From: an uncultured Alphaproteobacteria bacterium
GTDB taxonomy: Bacteria > Pseudomonadota > Alphaproteobacteria > RF32 > CAG-239
Assembly: GCA_910576955.1 (NCBI GenBank)
Contig: CAJTJB010000003.1
Coordinates: 136,305 to 200,304 of the forward strand
Reading direction: 5' to 3'
Length of the DNA stretch: 64,000 nt
The translations under genes and the position numbers were made by a program. The notes under the pieces were generated by a model. The model had not been told where the DNA came from, did not search any database, and saw nothing but the letters and a program-made list of their open reading frames with translations. Positions 1-8,505 of this stretch are shown piece by piece (positions within the stretch are counted from its first letter, which is position 1; each line of letters begins with the position of its first letter).

Positions 1-328
1 TCGTGTCACAGTCGAGATAAAGCACTTTAGCGTGATTAGGCAGTAAATCCGCTAATAAACAGCGAAACCATGCTTCCGCCGTCACCCAGTTTGCATTCGG
101 AAAACCTTCAAATACGGCGCAGTCAACCTTAATCGGCGTCAGTTGATAGTTTTTAATTCCCCGAAGCTTTTCAAAGGCTTGCAGATGCTCGTCATCAAGC
201 CCGCTATGCAAAATCACAAACTCAATGTCATCATCTTCCGCCGCATTTTTAAGCACCGACGCCATCGAGGCCAACGTTAGCGGCACAAAGTTCAAATCCG
301 GCGCATAGGCAATCGTAATTTTTGTCAT
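1..328 (-). CDS. Glycosyltransferase family 8 protein, 5' part (runs off the left edge)
   Basis: The reading frame starts at the ATG whose complement is at 326-328 and stays open to base 1, so only the first ~109 residues are present. It opens MTKITIAYAPDLNF and ends at KVLYLDCDT. This matches the N-terminal half of GT8 enzymes (LPS galactosyl/glucosyltransferases): a first beta strand, a VILHSG strand, and a YLDCDT strand carrying the D-x-D metal/nucleotide-sugar site. The start codon follows the stop codon of the upstream glycosyltransferase with no gap, so the two are probably co-transcribed and translationally coupled. The likely role is transfer of hexose from a UDP-sugar to a surface glycan. 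The acceptor is unknown. Confidence 0.8.
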   Translation of the reverse strand, partial: MTKITIAYAPDLNFVPLTLASMASVLKNAAEDDDIEFVILHSGLDDEHLQAFEKLRGIKNYQLTPIKVDCAVFEGFPNANWVTAEAWFRCLLADLLPNHAKVLYLDCDT

Positions 329-1273
329 CTAATTCTCTTTCAGTTTTTCAAGCAGAGCAGGGTAGTGCGCTATCACATCGGCCATTTGTTTGTCATTGCC
401 GCCGCCCGCGATGTTGAGTTTCGTGAGTGTCAGTTCTTCGGTCTGGCGCATTTCCCGCTCGGGGTTAACGAGCAAAACTTTACGGTAGCGCCCTTTGAAA
501 GTTTTGATTTTCGTGCCGTTTAAGACACTCATTTCCCAAAACCATATATCGTCAGCATATGGGGCAAGCTGTCGCACCAGAGCCATATCGCTGACATCTT
601 TATGCAGAGCGTGCGGCGGATAAAGTATCCCCCCGCAGCCGGTTAAAAAGTTGCGGTAAGAAGGAAAAATCTGCGTCGTATTCTTTTTCCATTGTTTATA
701 GGGCAGGGGCTTGCCGTCTGCTTTAAGGCGGATATAGTGCAGCCGGTGGCCGATAACGCATTTCGGGTCTTTCATGTGCTCGGCATAAAGCTTTTCGAGC
801 CAGTCGGCAGGGGAATAAACATCGTCATCAACAATCACAATCACATCGTCAGGGTGTTCCTGAAGTGTCGGCAACAGTTTTTTATACGAGCGCAAATCTT
901 CACACCATCTAATTGTTAAACCGCAGTTCAGCAGTCTGCGCAAAATCTCGGGCAAATCATCAAGTCCGTTCGGATATTGGCTTTTCGCCAGCCATAAAAT
1001 AACCTCATCGGGCTTCACCGTTTGGGTTAAGAGTGAATAGATTGTAAAGTGAATTTCCGGTGTCCGTTCCGGAAACGAGGTCAGCGATACGATAAGTTTC
1101 GGCGTGCGTTTTTCCGTTGTCAGTCCATAGCCTTTAAAAGCCTCAACCTGCGGCAAAATCAGCGCCTTATCAATATGCGGCGGCATTTTCGGTTTTTTGG
1201 TATATGTAAATTTAAAGCCGAAAAGCGTTATCTCGCGAATATTGCCGTTTTTTGTTCGTTGAAAAAGTTTCAT
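329..1273 (-). CDS. GT-A fold glycosyltransferase, unknown acceptor
   Basis: A 314-residue cytoplasmic protein. A LIVSLTSFPERTPEI strand (about residues 62-76) is followed by a VIVIVDDDVYSP segment near residue 145, which looks like the metal-binding D-x-D strand of a GT-A enzyme. Later segments (GHRLHYI, TGCGGILYPP, DDIWFW) resemble the acceptor-side motifs of GT2/GT32-like capsule and LPS transferases. The first ~30 residues (FGFKFTYTKK) resemble N-termini often seen in gut-bacterial glycan clusters. No strong Shine-Dalgarno site precedes the ATG. It sits directly upstream of the GT8 gene, so the pair probably belongs to an envelope-glycan cluster continuing off the left edge. Sugar and acceptor cannot be told. 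Confidence 0.7.
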   Translation of the reverse strand: MKLFQRTKNGNIREITLFGFKFTYTKKPKMPPHIDKALILPQVEAFKGYGLTTEKRTPKLIVSLTSFPERTPEIHFTIYSLLTQTVKPDEVILWLAKSQYPNGLDDLPEILRRLLNCGLTIRWCEDLRSYKKLLPTLQEHPDDVIVIVDDDVYSPADWLEKLYAEHMKDPKCVIGHRLHYIRLKADGKPLPYKQWKKNTTQIFPSYRNFLTGCGGILYPPHALHKDVSDMALVRQLAPYADDIWFWEMSVLNGTKIKTFKGRYRKVLLVNPEREMRQTEELTLTKLNIAGGGNDKQMADVIAHYPALLEKLKEN

Positions 1274-1442
1274 AAAATAAGTCTTTCAAATACATCAACC
1301 TTTTTATAAAACCATATCCAAATCCGCCATATCAAACAACCGCATTCGCTCTATTATCCACACTTTATTTACAGCCTTTAAACTCCTTTTTTCCTCCTCC
1401 TCCCGAGGGTGATGGGGAAAACATACCATCCTATACTTTCTA

Positions 1443-1534
1443 AAGATTGCCACGCTCGTTTCATTCGCTCGCAATGACTACTTAACCTTTTTTATAGTCA
1501 TTGCGAGGAGAACGCAGTCCGACGAAGCAATCTC
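1443..1534. repeat. Two REP-type palindromes in opposite orientation
   Basis: A minus-oriented unit at 1444-1478 faces a plus-oriented unit at 1497-1534. Each has the outer TCATTGCGAG / GCAATCTC arms of the REP family found throughout this window, with different inner stems. They lie in the 322-bp gap between two minus-strand genes. The rest of the gap, including a GTTGCAGGTG hairpin near 1573-1600, shows no gene. Confidence 0.8.
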
Positions 1535-1595
1535 ATCCTACAAGCACATACTCTCCACCCGCCGCAGCTCAAATTGTTGCAGGTGACGCCGCCAC

Positions 1596-2330
1596 CTAAA
1601 ACTTCGTCCTTTTAATCTCCGCCCCATCCTGATAGGTAATCAGAGTCACAAGCTCGCCGTGTTTGTTAAACACTTTCGCCGTCCCGTTAAGCTTGTCGTT
1701 TTTGCGTTGTGCCAAAATGTGCGGCGTTTCGTCGTCATAATAGCTGTATGCCGCGCCCTCGCGCAAACCCTCGGCGTATTCGGTATAGTTAATCAGATGA
1801 TTGTCTTTGGTATACATCCGCGCCGGACCGTGCTGCACGCCGTTCTTGAATGTAATGGACGTCTTAACCGCCCCGTTGGGGTAAAACTCTTCAAACACGC
1901 CGTTTTTGAGCCCGTTTTTGTAGCTCCCCTTGCGTAACAAATCGCCGTTGTCATAATAAGCGAGCTGCCCGCCGACGAGTTTGCCTTTGCGATAGTATGA
2001 AATTTGTTTTTCTTTGCCGTTGGCATAATATTCGGTTGTTTTGCCGTGCGGCTCGCCTTTTTTGTATTGCGCTTTCAGGGCAACGTTTCCTTTGTTGTCA
2101 TATGCCGTATATTTGCCGGAAATAACACCGTCCACATAGTGCGCTTCTTCCATCAGGCGCATCGACGGGCTGTATTTTTGGTAAACGCCCGTAATCGGCA
2201 GCCCCTCGGCGTCCACGCGCAAGCCGTCTTGTTCAATTGAGTTTTTATCGTTATAAAGCGTTGCCAGCTGCCCGACCTGACAAGCCGAAACAGCCAATGC
2301 CGCCATTAAGCAAAACAAAATCTTTTTCAT
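1596..2330 (-). CDS. YwqK/MORN-like repeat lipoprotein
   Basis: The start is placed at the ATG giving MKKILFCLMAALAVSAC, a signal peptide with lipobox (V-S-A-C), rather than an earlier in-frame ATG that would bury it. The mature protein of about 225 residues is a tandem array of ~22-residue units of the form G...YY.NG....G.YKNG, as in the YwqK/MORN_2 family (annotated 'antitoxin component YwqK' in databases, though that function is poorly supported). Eight or so units can be seen, for example YDNGDLLRKGSYKNGL and YPNGAVKTSITFKNGV. It should be an outer-membrane or periplasmic lipoprotein. A binding role is plausible but no partner is evident. Confidence 0.75.
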   Translation of the reverse strand: MKKILFCLMAALAVSACQVGQLATLYNDKNSIEQDGLRVDAEGLPITGVYQKYSPSMRLMEEAHYVDGVISGKYTAYDNKGNVALKAQYKKGEPHGKTTEYYANGKEKQISYYRKGKLVGGQLAYYDNGDLLRKGSYKNGLKNGVFEEFYPNGAVKTSITFKNGVQHGPARMYTKDNHLINYTEYAEGLREGAAYSYYDDETPHILAQRKNDKLNGTAKVFNKHGELVTLITYQDGAEIKRTKF

Positions 2331-2487
2331 CGTCAGTACTCCGTTAAACATACGTTTTTCTAACTTTAAAATGTTAATAATCGGTAAATCTGTTTTCAAC
2401 TTGTGAAATAAATAAAAAAGAAGTTGTCAAACCGGATTTTCAGGCATAAAATCTCACCCAATGTAGTTATGTTAATAGGAGAATGAA

Positions 2488-2916
2488 ATGAACAAAATGA
2501 AATTGATAGCCGCTGTTGCCGCCATTATAGCCATTGCCGCCGGCGCATATTTTACAACCGCAAAAAACGAGCCGGCACAAGCTCCGGCTGCGCCTGCGCC
2601 CGTTGCTGCTAAAGCTCCGGCAGAAGCTGCCGCCCAATTGGCAGACAATCGCGTTTATGTGATGTATGTAGACACTTGCCCGATGTGCGCTAAAGCCATG
2701 GAATATATTAACGGCAAATACGCCGATAATGCCGCAGTTGTCAAAGTTGATTTGAACACCGCCGACGGCAAAACGCTGTTAAAAGCCTGCCGTGAAAAGT
2801 TCGGCTTTAAGGATGTTGTCATTCCGTTGGTATGCGCCAAAGGCGAATACACAATGGGCTGGTCCGATGCAATGAGCGCCAAGCTTGACGGTTTTATTGA
2901 AGCTGCCGCAAAATAA
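2488..2916 (+). CDS. Membrane-anchored thioredoxin/glutaredoxin-like protein with CPMC motif
   Basis: A 142-residue protein starting at an ATG preceded by AGGAG. Residues 4-22 form one hydrophobic segment (signal anchor or signal peptide), then a proline/alanine-rich linker (APAAPAPVAAKAPAEAA) leads into a thioredoxin-fold domain. That domain begins NRVYVMYVDTCPMCAKAMEYI and carries a C-P-M-C dithiol. A further cysteine pair (ACREKFG, VCAKGEY) lies downstream, and the VVIPLV segment is the usual cis-proline-like strand. It probably acts in the periplasm as a thiol-disulfide reductase or metal/redox chaperone. No dedicated partner is adjacent. Confidence 0.7.
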   Translation: MNKMKLIAAVAAIIAIAAGAYFTTAKNEPAQAPAAPAPVAAKAPAEAAAQLADNRVYVMYVDTCPMCAKAMEYINGKYADNAAVVKVDLNTADGKTLLKACREKFGFKDVVIPLVCAKGEYTMGWSDAMSAKLDGFIEAAAK

Positions 2917-2919
2917 GCC

Positions 2920-3219
2920 TTATCTTTTGCAGATAATCCTGCCGCTTACTTCTTCGCATTTTTCATCGTCATCGCTGTTATAATAGGCGTTGCCGGATTG
3001 TTGCCAACGGCTGCCATCACTGCCGCTGATCATATTGCCGGATTGGTAAAAGGCGGTTCCGTCGTTTCTGTATATAATGTTTCCGACGCGCCGGTAAGAG
3101 CGTGCCTGTGCGTCGTAAGCAACATAATCTTCATCGTCGTCGTCATTCCAACTTGCCGTGGCAGCGCTTGCGGAAAAAAAGGTAATGCCTAAAATTAAAC
3201 AAATCATATTTTTTTTCAT
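2920..3219 (-). CDS. Small secreted protein with three 15-residue repeats
   Basis: The start is the ATG complement at 3217-3219, which has a clear AGGAG seven bases upstream and gives MKKNMICLILGITFFSASAATA, a good Sec signal peptide. A longer frame upstream lacks a ribosome site. The mature ~78-residue protein begins with an acidic WNDDDDEDY patch. It then has three consecutive units of the form GN.IY..DG....Q (VGNIIYRNDG, SGNMISGSDG, SGNAYYNSDD), and ends with a two-cysteine tail (KCEEVSGRIICKR). I do not recognise a family. It is convergent with the CPMC protein, with only three bases between the two stop codons. Confidence 0.6.
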   Translation of the reverse strand: MKKNMICLILGITFFSASAATASWNDDDDEDYVAYDAQARSYRRVGNIIYRNDGTAFYQSGNMISGSDGSRWQQSGNAYYNSDDDEKCEEVSGRIICKR

Positions 3220-3385
3220 AGTCGTTCTCCTGAAATAAGTTTTATATAAGGTTACATATTTTTCAAAGAAAGTCAATTGCTAAACATATTTTTAAAATTG
3301 CACAACTTATAGTGTGATTATTATGTGCAAAAAACAAAGCAAAACATATAAAAAATTAAAATTATACATAAAAACAATCAAAATC

Positions 3386-3415
3386 TTGAAATGCGATTCG
3401 CCGCGGTTATATACT
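3386..3415 (+). promoter_or_regulatory. Sigma-70-type promoter for the Hrb gene
   Basis: TTGAAA at 3386-3391 and TATACT at 3410-3415 are separated by 18 bp. They lie upstream of the AGGAG and ATG of the flavoredoxin-rubredoxin gene. Confidence 0.6.
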
Positions 3416-3436
3416 TTATGTCAAAAAGGAGTCGTT

Positions 3437-4078
3437 ATGATGCAGGAAGCTTTATATACCATCTCAAACGGTTTGTATGTCTTATCGTCCACGGCCGGCG
3501 GCAAGTTTTGCGGTTCGCTCGTGGATGCGGTGAGCCAGATTTCCGTGTTGCCGAATTTGATAATGGTGTCGTGTATGAACACGAGTCGCACAAAAGAGTG
3601 CATTGAGCAAAGCGGCGAGTTTGCGATTAGCGTATTGCCCCAAAATACCGACCCGTATATTGTGGCAAATTTCGGTTTTCAATCAAGCCGAGATATTGAT
3701 AAGTGGGCGAATGTGCCCTATGAGCTGAAAGAGGGGCTGCCGTATATTCCGACGGCGCTTGCCAAAATCCGTGCCAAAGTCATAGACAAATTAACTTACC
3801 CGAACAACACAGTGTTTATAGCCGAGGTTGAAAACGCGTTTGATGTGAGGGCAGGGGAGCCGTTGACCTATAAGCATTATCGCGATGAGCTGAAAGAAGA
3901 ATGTTTAAAGTCTTTTGCCAACCGCAACGCGCCCAAACCTGAAAAGCCAAGCTTCAAACAATGGACGTGCACCCTGTGCGGTTATGTTTATGACGGCGAC
4001 ATTCCGTTTGAAGAGCTGCCGGATGATTGGCGCTGCCCCCTCTGCGGTGTCGGCAAAGACCTATTCGAACTCCGCTGA
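3437..4078 (+). CDS. hrb: High-molecular-weight rubredoxin: flavin reductase-rubredoxin fusion
   Basis: The start is the ATG at 3437, which follows AAGGAG. An upstream in-frame extension has no ribosome site and overlaps the promoter. Residues 1-165 form a flavin-reductase-like split barrel (MQEALYTISNGLYVLSS...VSCMNTSRTKECIEQSGEFAISVL) that should bind FMN. The C-terminal ~45 residues are a complete rubredoxin with two C-x-x-C-G iron ligand pairs (WTCTLCGYVYDG and WRCPLCGVG). Hrb proteins of this architecture pass electrons from NAD(P)H to flavodiiron proteins in anaerobes, detoxifying oxygen or NO. No flavodiiron gene lies in this window, so the partner must be elsewhere. The gene supports an anaerobic or microaerobic lifestyle. 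Confidence 0.88.
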   Translation: MMQEALYTISNGLYVLSSTAGGKFCGSLVDAVSQISVLPNLIMVSCMNTSRTKECIEQSGEFAISVLPQNTDPYIVANFGFQSSRDIDKWANVPYELKEGLPYIPTALAKIRAKVIDKLTYPNNTVFIAEVENAFDVRAGEPLTYKHYRDELKEECLKSFANRNAPKPEKPSFKQWTCTLCGYVYDGDIPFEELPDDWRCPLCGVGKDLFELR

Positions 4079-4111
4079 CACCCCACCACCGAAAGTCATT
4101 CCCCAACAGCC

Positions 4112-4172
4112 CCGGTTTGCGATGCAATTTCCCCTCCCCCTTGAGGGGGGAGGACGGGTGGGGGTGACAATA
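4112..4172. repeat. GC-rich palindromic repeat (CTCCCCC...GGGGG family)
   Basis: Contains CCCTCCCCCTTGAGGGGGGA followed by a purine-rich tail ending GGGGTGAC. At least ten related units occur in intergenic gaps of this window (for example near 19050, 35010, 46220, 51306, 52936 and 56848). None contains a coding frame. Confidence 0.75.
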
Positions 4173-4205
4173 AGACATCCTTTCTCCCTCTTTTTTATTC
4201 CAACA

Positions 4206-4258
4206 AGTTGGCGTCATCCATCGAATTGTTGCAGGTGGCGCTGCCACTCAAGGGAACT
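4206..4258 (+). repeat. GCT-loop hairpin repeat
   Basis: Reads GTTGCAGGTGGCGCTGCCAC followed by TCAAGGG. The GTGGC/GCCAC arms enclose a GCT loop. Related units with other stem sequences but the same GCT loop occur near 7871, 30538, 34897, 56953 and 57543. Confidence 0.65.
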
Positions 4259-4336
4259 CCCGCAACAAGAGCATCCATAACCTCCCCATCCCCTATCCCC
4301 TTCCTCCGCGGGAAGGGGAAACCCTTGCGGCACACA

Positions 4337-4502
4337 TCTCCTCCCCCCAGCGCGGGGCTCGCAGAGCAAAAGCAGTGCTTGGTGAGCGACTTGGCGGAAA
4401 CGCCAACAAAGCGAACTCTAGCACTGGCTTGACCGTAGCGCAGTTAGAGCGCGCAACATGCGCACCCTTACGAAGCAAGAAAGGTAAGGGAGAGGGGGAC
4501 AA
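4337..4502 (+). repeat. Nested structured repeat element, copy A
   Basis: A ~115-bp insert (about 4357-4477) sits inside a GC-rich palindromic unit: GCGGGG on the left and AGGTAAGGGAG on the right are contiguous in 'empty' units such as 19050-19095. The insert carries AGCAGTGCT...AGCACTGGCT as an outer stem, TTGGCG-GAAA-CGCCAA as an inner GNRA-like hairpin, and a TTAGAGCGCGC / GCGCACCCTTA hairpin. Copy A lacks the first hairpin present in copies B, C and D. No gene lies in 4079-4704 other than these repeats. Confidence 0.7.
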
Positions 4503-4645
4503 CAAACACATCCTTATCATCTCCTTCCCTCTTTTTTATCCCAACAAGAGCATTCCATTGACCGAGCTCACACTCGGAGCGATGGTTTATACAAACAAAG
4601 CCTGTATAAAGCAGTACAAAAAAATAATATTTGTCAATATTTTTG

Positions 4646-4674
4646 TTGATTTTAAAAATAAGATATGCTACATT
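4646..4674 (+). promoter_or_regulatory. Sigma-70-type promoter for the PcfJ/LRR gene
   Basis: TTGATT at 4646-4651 and TACATT at 4669-4674 with a 17-bp spacer, 30 bp upstream of the ATG at 4705. Confidence 0.55.
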
Positions 4675-4704
4675 CCCCGTCTGTAAAAGGAATAAAGGCA
4701 TAAA

Positions 4705-7700
4705 ATGACACGGCAGATTATAAATTTCCCCGAATTTTCAGAAGCTCTTGACGGGCTGTTTTCTGAAACATCGGTGTGCGACATTAAGGCGTTTGAGGCA
4801 GAGGCTGCCGCGTCCAAACAGCGCCGCAAAGAAAAGATTGCCGCCGTTTCCGCCCGCCTGCGCCGGATGAAAGCAGAGATAGAGAAATATAAAGCCCAAA
4901 TCCGCACTGCCGCCGATAATGATAATAAAAAAGAATACGGCATTCGCCTCAACCGGCTGATTCTTGCCAAAACCGAGCTTTTAAAAGTATATAAAGAAGA
5001 GAAAAACCTCACGCCGTTTGCGGAGCTTTCCGAAGAGGCGAAAGTTTATGCCTGCACCGAGCGCCTCTTGAAAAAATATCTCCTTGCCGCGTTTGTCAAA
5101 TCCTCTCCCGAAGCATACCGCATCAATGAAGACGGCACGGTCACGCTCAATGTGGAGCATTTTCGCAATTCGCTTTTATATCAGCAGGCAAACCACCTCA
5201 AAGACTATGTCGCCTCATACATCCGGCATTATCCGCACCGTGTCGGAGGCAGCCGTTATTTTACCGGCTTGCACAAGGAGCTGCAGGAGTTTGAAGACAT
5301 CGTTCTTGCCGCCGATGAATATTTTGAAACCGTCAACCGGCAAAACGAACAAAACAAAGAAAAATTGCACCAAAGCCGCGAGGGAATAGAGGTGGTCGAA
5401 ATCTACCCCGAACATAACGCACAGGCGGTGCGCTTAACCACCGCAGACGCCCTTAAATATGAGGGAACGGAAATGTCGCATTGCGTCGCTACATACTGCG
5501 AAAAGGTGAAAAAAGGCGAAACCGAAATTTATTCCATCCGTGATTACGGCGATGAGTACGTCGAGTTTGTGCCGCACGCCACCATAGAGTATAAAGCGGG
5601 CAAAGTCACCCAAATCAAAGGCTATAAAGACAGCCTTGTCGATATGGCATATATCAATGACGCCCGCCGCCTTGTAATGAAACTGTTGCAGCTCAACAGC
5701 GCAGAAGAAATTATAACCCGTCCGGATATTCCGTTATCAGAAAAAAACAATATCGGCTATATGAAAGATACGCACGGCACATTGCGCGATATACTGGAGG
5801 TTATACCAGCAGATGCAGATGTTGTTTTTAGCGAAGTAAAACTTAAAGCCAACCGCATAAAATATATGGATTTCAATCGGCTGAAATTTGCACAGATAAC
5901 CATAAGCGGTGACATAAACGATAAAACGCTGCAATATCTTTCCCGAGCCAGCAATTTATCGCTCCTTAATTTGAATTTTGATAACGAACAAAACTCTTCG
6001 GTGCTTGATTTATCAGCCCTGCGCTGTCAGAAGATTTTTTTGAATTTTCGCAAAAACACCGCCGCACAAAAAATCATCCTCCCGCTGCCGGCTCAAGATG
6101 TCTGCATCCTCGGTACGGCATCAGAGCTGACGGCAATAGAGGGAACGCATAGCCTGCAACGTCTGGTCATACAAGGAAACTATGCCAAGTTGGCGCAAAT
6201 TCCCGCTGTCTCTGAAACATTGGAAATCCAAGCAACCACGGGGCTGCAGGAAATTACTTCCCATATAAGCCCGACCTTCAAAAATTTACTGCTGCATGGC
6301 GCTGCAGACCTGTCCGATACGTTGCTGCCAAATGTCGAATCCCTTTCTCTTAACGGTACATTTACGTTGCCACGCACGTTAATGCCACGGTTGGAAAAGC
6401 TGAAAATAATCGGCAATTATGAAACATTGGAAACGCTGGAGACGGCTCCCAACCTGAAAGATATAGAATTAGACGGAAACTTTGAAAACTTTACATCTTT
6501 TCCTGAAAAAGCGGAAATAATAAAACTGAAAGGGAAATTCCCGCGGTTGGAAACATTACCGCTGTTTTCAAAGTTGAAAAAAATAGAATTAAACGAGGGA
6601 ACATTCGGCATCTCCGGAACGTTAGATTTTACCTCGTGCCCCGATTTGGACGAGATTGACTTTATGCAAAGCGAATTTCCGCAGTTGCAAGAAATAATCG
6701 TTCCTGAAAATGTCAAAAATTTCAGCGGCTCGCATTGCGTCTATCCTGCGTTGGAACGGATTGATTTATCCGCATCGCCGCGTAAGGGGTTCGGCACATT
6801 GGAAAGCGACGGAAAATTAGTCATAAATTTGGGAGAGCATGAAAACAACGCAGAACTCAACGATTATCAGATAACAATGCCAAAAATCGGCGGTTATCTA
6901 ATGAACTTTAGCTTCCTGCCGGCGTTAAAGGAGTTGAAGCTTTGCAAAGGTGTCGAAGGGATACATCTTACCGGTATGAAGTTCGGCGTTTTACAGCCTC
7001 TGGATATGGCAAAATACCGGAATTTAAACGAATTAGATTTGCAATTTGTTGACTTTCAGACAAGAATACCGATAGATTTGTCGCACTGCGAAAAGCTTAA
7101 GAAGTTAAATATGGATATCAGTCATTTGCCGGATGTTATCGTCGCCCCGAATGTCGAGGCACTCAATATTCGCAACGAAAAAAAGACCTCCGTGCCGCAT
7201 TCGGTAAATCTTCGGCAATATCCTCATTTAAAAACGCTCAAATGCGATTTTATTCTCCAAAGAGAAGACATTCCGCCCACAACCGAAACACTATATATGT
7301 TTTTGATGGATAAGGCAAGTGCTGAATTCAGAGAGTTGGATGTTTCCGCCGTGCAAGAGGCAGCAATCCGCACCTCAACACATCTTGAGCTGCCGCAGTT
7401 GGAACGCATCGCTTTGCCGGAAAAATTTGAAAGTTTGTTCCTGTATAACCCGATGCCGCACTTAACCGAAATTGACCTGCGCCAAGCCAAAGGCACTGTC
7501 GAATTTGTACAAATGAACCTTAACTGGGATGAGGTATCGTCAAGCATAGGAAAAATTTACTTGAAATCTGAGCAATATCGTGTATTAAAAAAGATAAGAA
7601 TAGGCAAAAAAACAGAGTTGCAACTGCCTGAAAGTGTGGCAGCTCTGCCGATAACAATTGAAGTGCCGAAGGATATGCCCGCGGATAAAGTGCAAGAAAT

Positions 7701-7800
7701 AAAAACAAAATATCCGCGCTTAACCATCGTTCGCGAAGAGCAAAAGCTGCTGCCGCTTCCCCGCACAATACAACAACAAATCGGGGCAGGGCGTTTATAA
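4705..7800 (+). CDS. Large PcfJ-like protein with a leucine-rich repeat C-terminus
   Basis: A 1031-residue protein without signal peptide or membrane segments, so presumably cytoplasmic. Residues ~25-105 are charged and helical (probable coiled coil). Residues ~226-325 match the PcfJ-like domain: GTEMSHCVATYCEKVKKGET and later HATIEYKAGKVTQIKGYKDS correspond to the conserved M-x-H-C-V...Y and Q-I-K-G signatures. From about residue 360 to 1000 there is an irregular leucine-rich repeat region (LSLLNLNFDNE, LKDIELDGNFENF, LKKIELNEGTF and more). It ends in a basic/glutamine tail. PcfJ was named from a conjugative plasmid and has no settled biochemistry. The LRR half suggests protein recognition. 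Start chosen as the first ATG after the promoter; a weak AAAGGA lies upstream. Confidence 0.65.
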   Translation: MTRQIINFPEFSEALDGLFSETSVCDIKAFEAEAAASKQRRKEKIAAVSARLRRMKAEIEKYKAQIRTAADNDNKKEYGIRLNRLILAKTELLKVYKEEKNLTPFAELSEEAKVYACTERLLKKYLLAAFVKSSPEAYRINEDGTVTLNVEHFRNSLLYQQANHLKDYVASYIRHYPHRVGGSRYFTGLHKELQEFEDIVLAADEYFETVNRQNEQNKEKLHQSREGIEVVEIYPEHNAQAVRLTTADALKYEGTEMSHCVATYCEKVKKGETEIYSIRDYGDEYVEFVPHATIEYKAGKVTQIKGYKDSLVDMAYINDARRLVMKLLQLNSAEEIITRPDIPLSEKNNIGYMKDTHGTLRDILEVIPADADVVFSEVKLKANRIKYMDFNRLKFAQITISGDINDKTLQYLSRASNLSLLNLNFDNEQNSSVLDLSALRCQKIFLNFRKNTAAQKIILPLPAQDVCILGTASELTAIEGTHSLQRLVIQGNYAKLAQIPAVSETLEIQATTGLQEITSHISPTFKNLLLHGAADLSDTLLPNVESLSLNGTFTLPRTLMPRLEKLKIIGNYETLETLETAPNLKDIELDGNFENFTSFPEKAEIIKLKGKFPRLETLPLFSKLKKIELNEGTFGISGTLDFTSCPDLDEIDFMQSEFPQLQEIIVPENVKNFSGSHCVYPALERIDLSASPRKGFGTLESDGKLVINLGEHENNAELNDYQITMPKIGGYLMNFSFLPALKELKLCKGVEGIHLTGMKFGVLQPLDMAKYRNLNELDLQFVDFQTRIPIDLSHCEKLKKLNMDISHLPDVIVAPNVEALNIRNEKKTSVPHSVNLRQYPHLKTLKCDFILQREDIPPTTETLYMFLMDKASAEFRELDVSAVQEAAIRTSTHLELPQLERIALPEKFESLFLYNPMPHLTEIDLRQAKGTVEFVQMNLNWDEVSSSIGKIYLKSEQYRVLKKIRIGKKTELQLPESVAALPITIEVPKDMPADKVQEIKTKYPRLTIVREEQKLLPLPRTIQQQIGAGRL

Positions 7801-7867
7801 AAGGGTAATTGCCGCTGGCAATCATTGCGGTGTGTCTGCGCGTAGTGGGATAACCTTCAGCAGACCG

Positions 7868-7932
7868 CAGCTTATTCGTTGCAGCTGCCGCTGGCAGTCA
7901 TTGCGAGGAGCGATAGCGACGCGGCAATCTAT
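7868..7932 (+). repeat. GCT-loop hairpin followed by a REP unit
   Basis: GTTGCAGCTGCCGCTGGCAG (CTGCC/GGCAG stem, GCT loop) is followed at once by a REP unit TCATTGCGAGGAGCGATAGC ... GCGGCAATCT. Confidence 0.7.
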
Positions 7933-7987
7933 TAGAAAGTTTAAAAATACTATTATCCGAATTATTAACTCTCAAAACATAAGCATT

Positions 7988-8455
7988 ATGAACACAAATG
8001 TAAAAGCTGTAGTCAATCTGATGCAGACACTTGGTGTCACATTAGACGATGTGAAAGCCGCGTTGCAGACAACTGCGCCATCGGCTGAAGAAATCGAGTA
8101 CGGTAAAACCCAAAACGGAATGACCTACGCCAAGTATCAAGGCAAAACCCTGGGCGTGGTGTTTTATCAGGGAAACGATGCGTATGTCCTGTCATTGCGC
8201 AATAACGGGAAAGACATTGAATATGCCCGTGCGCAAAAGCTGGCAACGGAACGCTCCGCACCCAAAGGCAAGTGTTGGATTGTTCCGTCCGATGAGCATT
8301 GGCGCGCAATAGCAAGTGCCATCAACAAGATAAACAGTGCCTTGTGTGAACTGGACGGCGATGAAATTGACCGGAGCATCGGTTATTTATCGTCTACCTC
8401 GCAGGCCAACCGCCCGCGTTACTGGAACGTCCGTTTCATCCTCCCGCTGGACTAG
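7988..8455 (+). CDS. Conserved hypothetical cytoplasmic protein
   Basis: A 155-residue protein from the ATG at 7988 (MNTNVKAVVNLMQTLGVTLDDVKAAL). The longer upstream frame runs through a REP repeat and is rejected. An N-terminal helical segment of ~35 residues is followed by a mixed alpha/beta domain with GMTYAKYQGKTLGVVFYQG and a C-terminal RPRYWNVRFILPLD strand. The leader (CATAAGCATTATG) has no Shine-Dalgarno sequence. It shares this feature with other unknown genes here (18480, 25370, 35191, 46374, 57086). I do not recognise a family. An intrinsic terminator follows directly. Confidence 0.65.
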   Translation: MNTNVKAVVNLMQTLGVTLDDVKAALQTTAPSAEEIEYGKTQNGMTYAKYQGKTLGVVFYQGNDAYVLSLRNNGKDIEYARAQKLATERSAPKGKCWIVPSDEHWRAIASAINKINSALCELDGDEIDRSIGYLSSTSQANRPRYWNVRFILPLD

Positions 8456-8458
8456 CAG

Positions 8459-8497
8459 AAAAAAGCAGAGTTGGTATCTCCAACCCTGCTTTTTTTG
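8459..8497 (+). terminator. Intrinsic terminator
   Basis: AAAGCAGAGTTGG pairs with CCAACCCTGCTTT around a TATCT loop, followed by a T run. It lies three bases after the stop codon. Confidence 0.85.
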
Positions 8498-8505
8498 TTG
8501 TTTCC

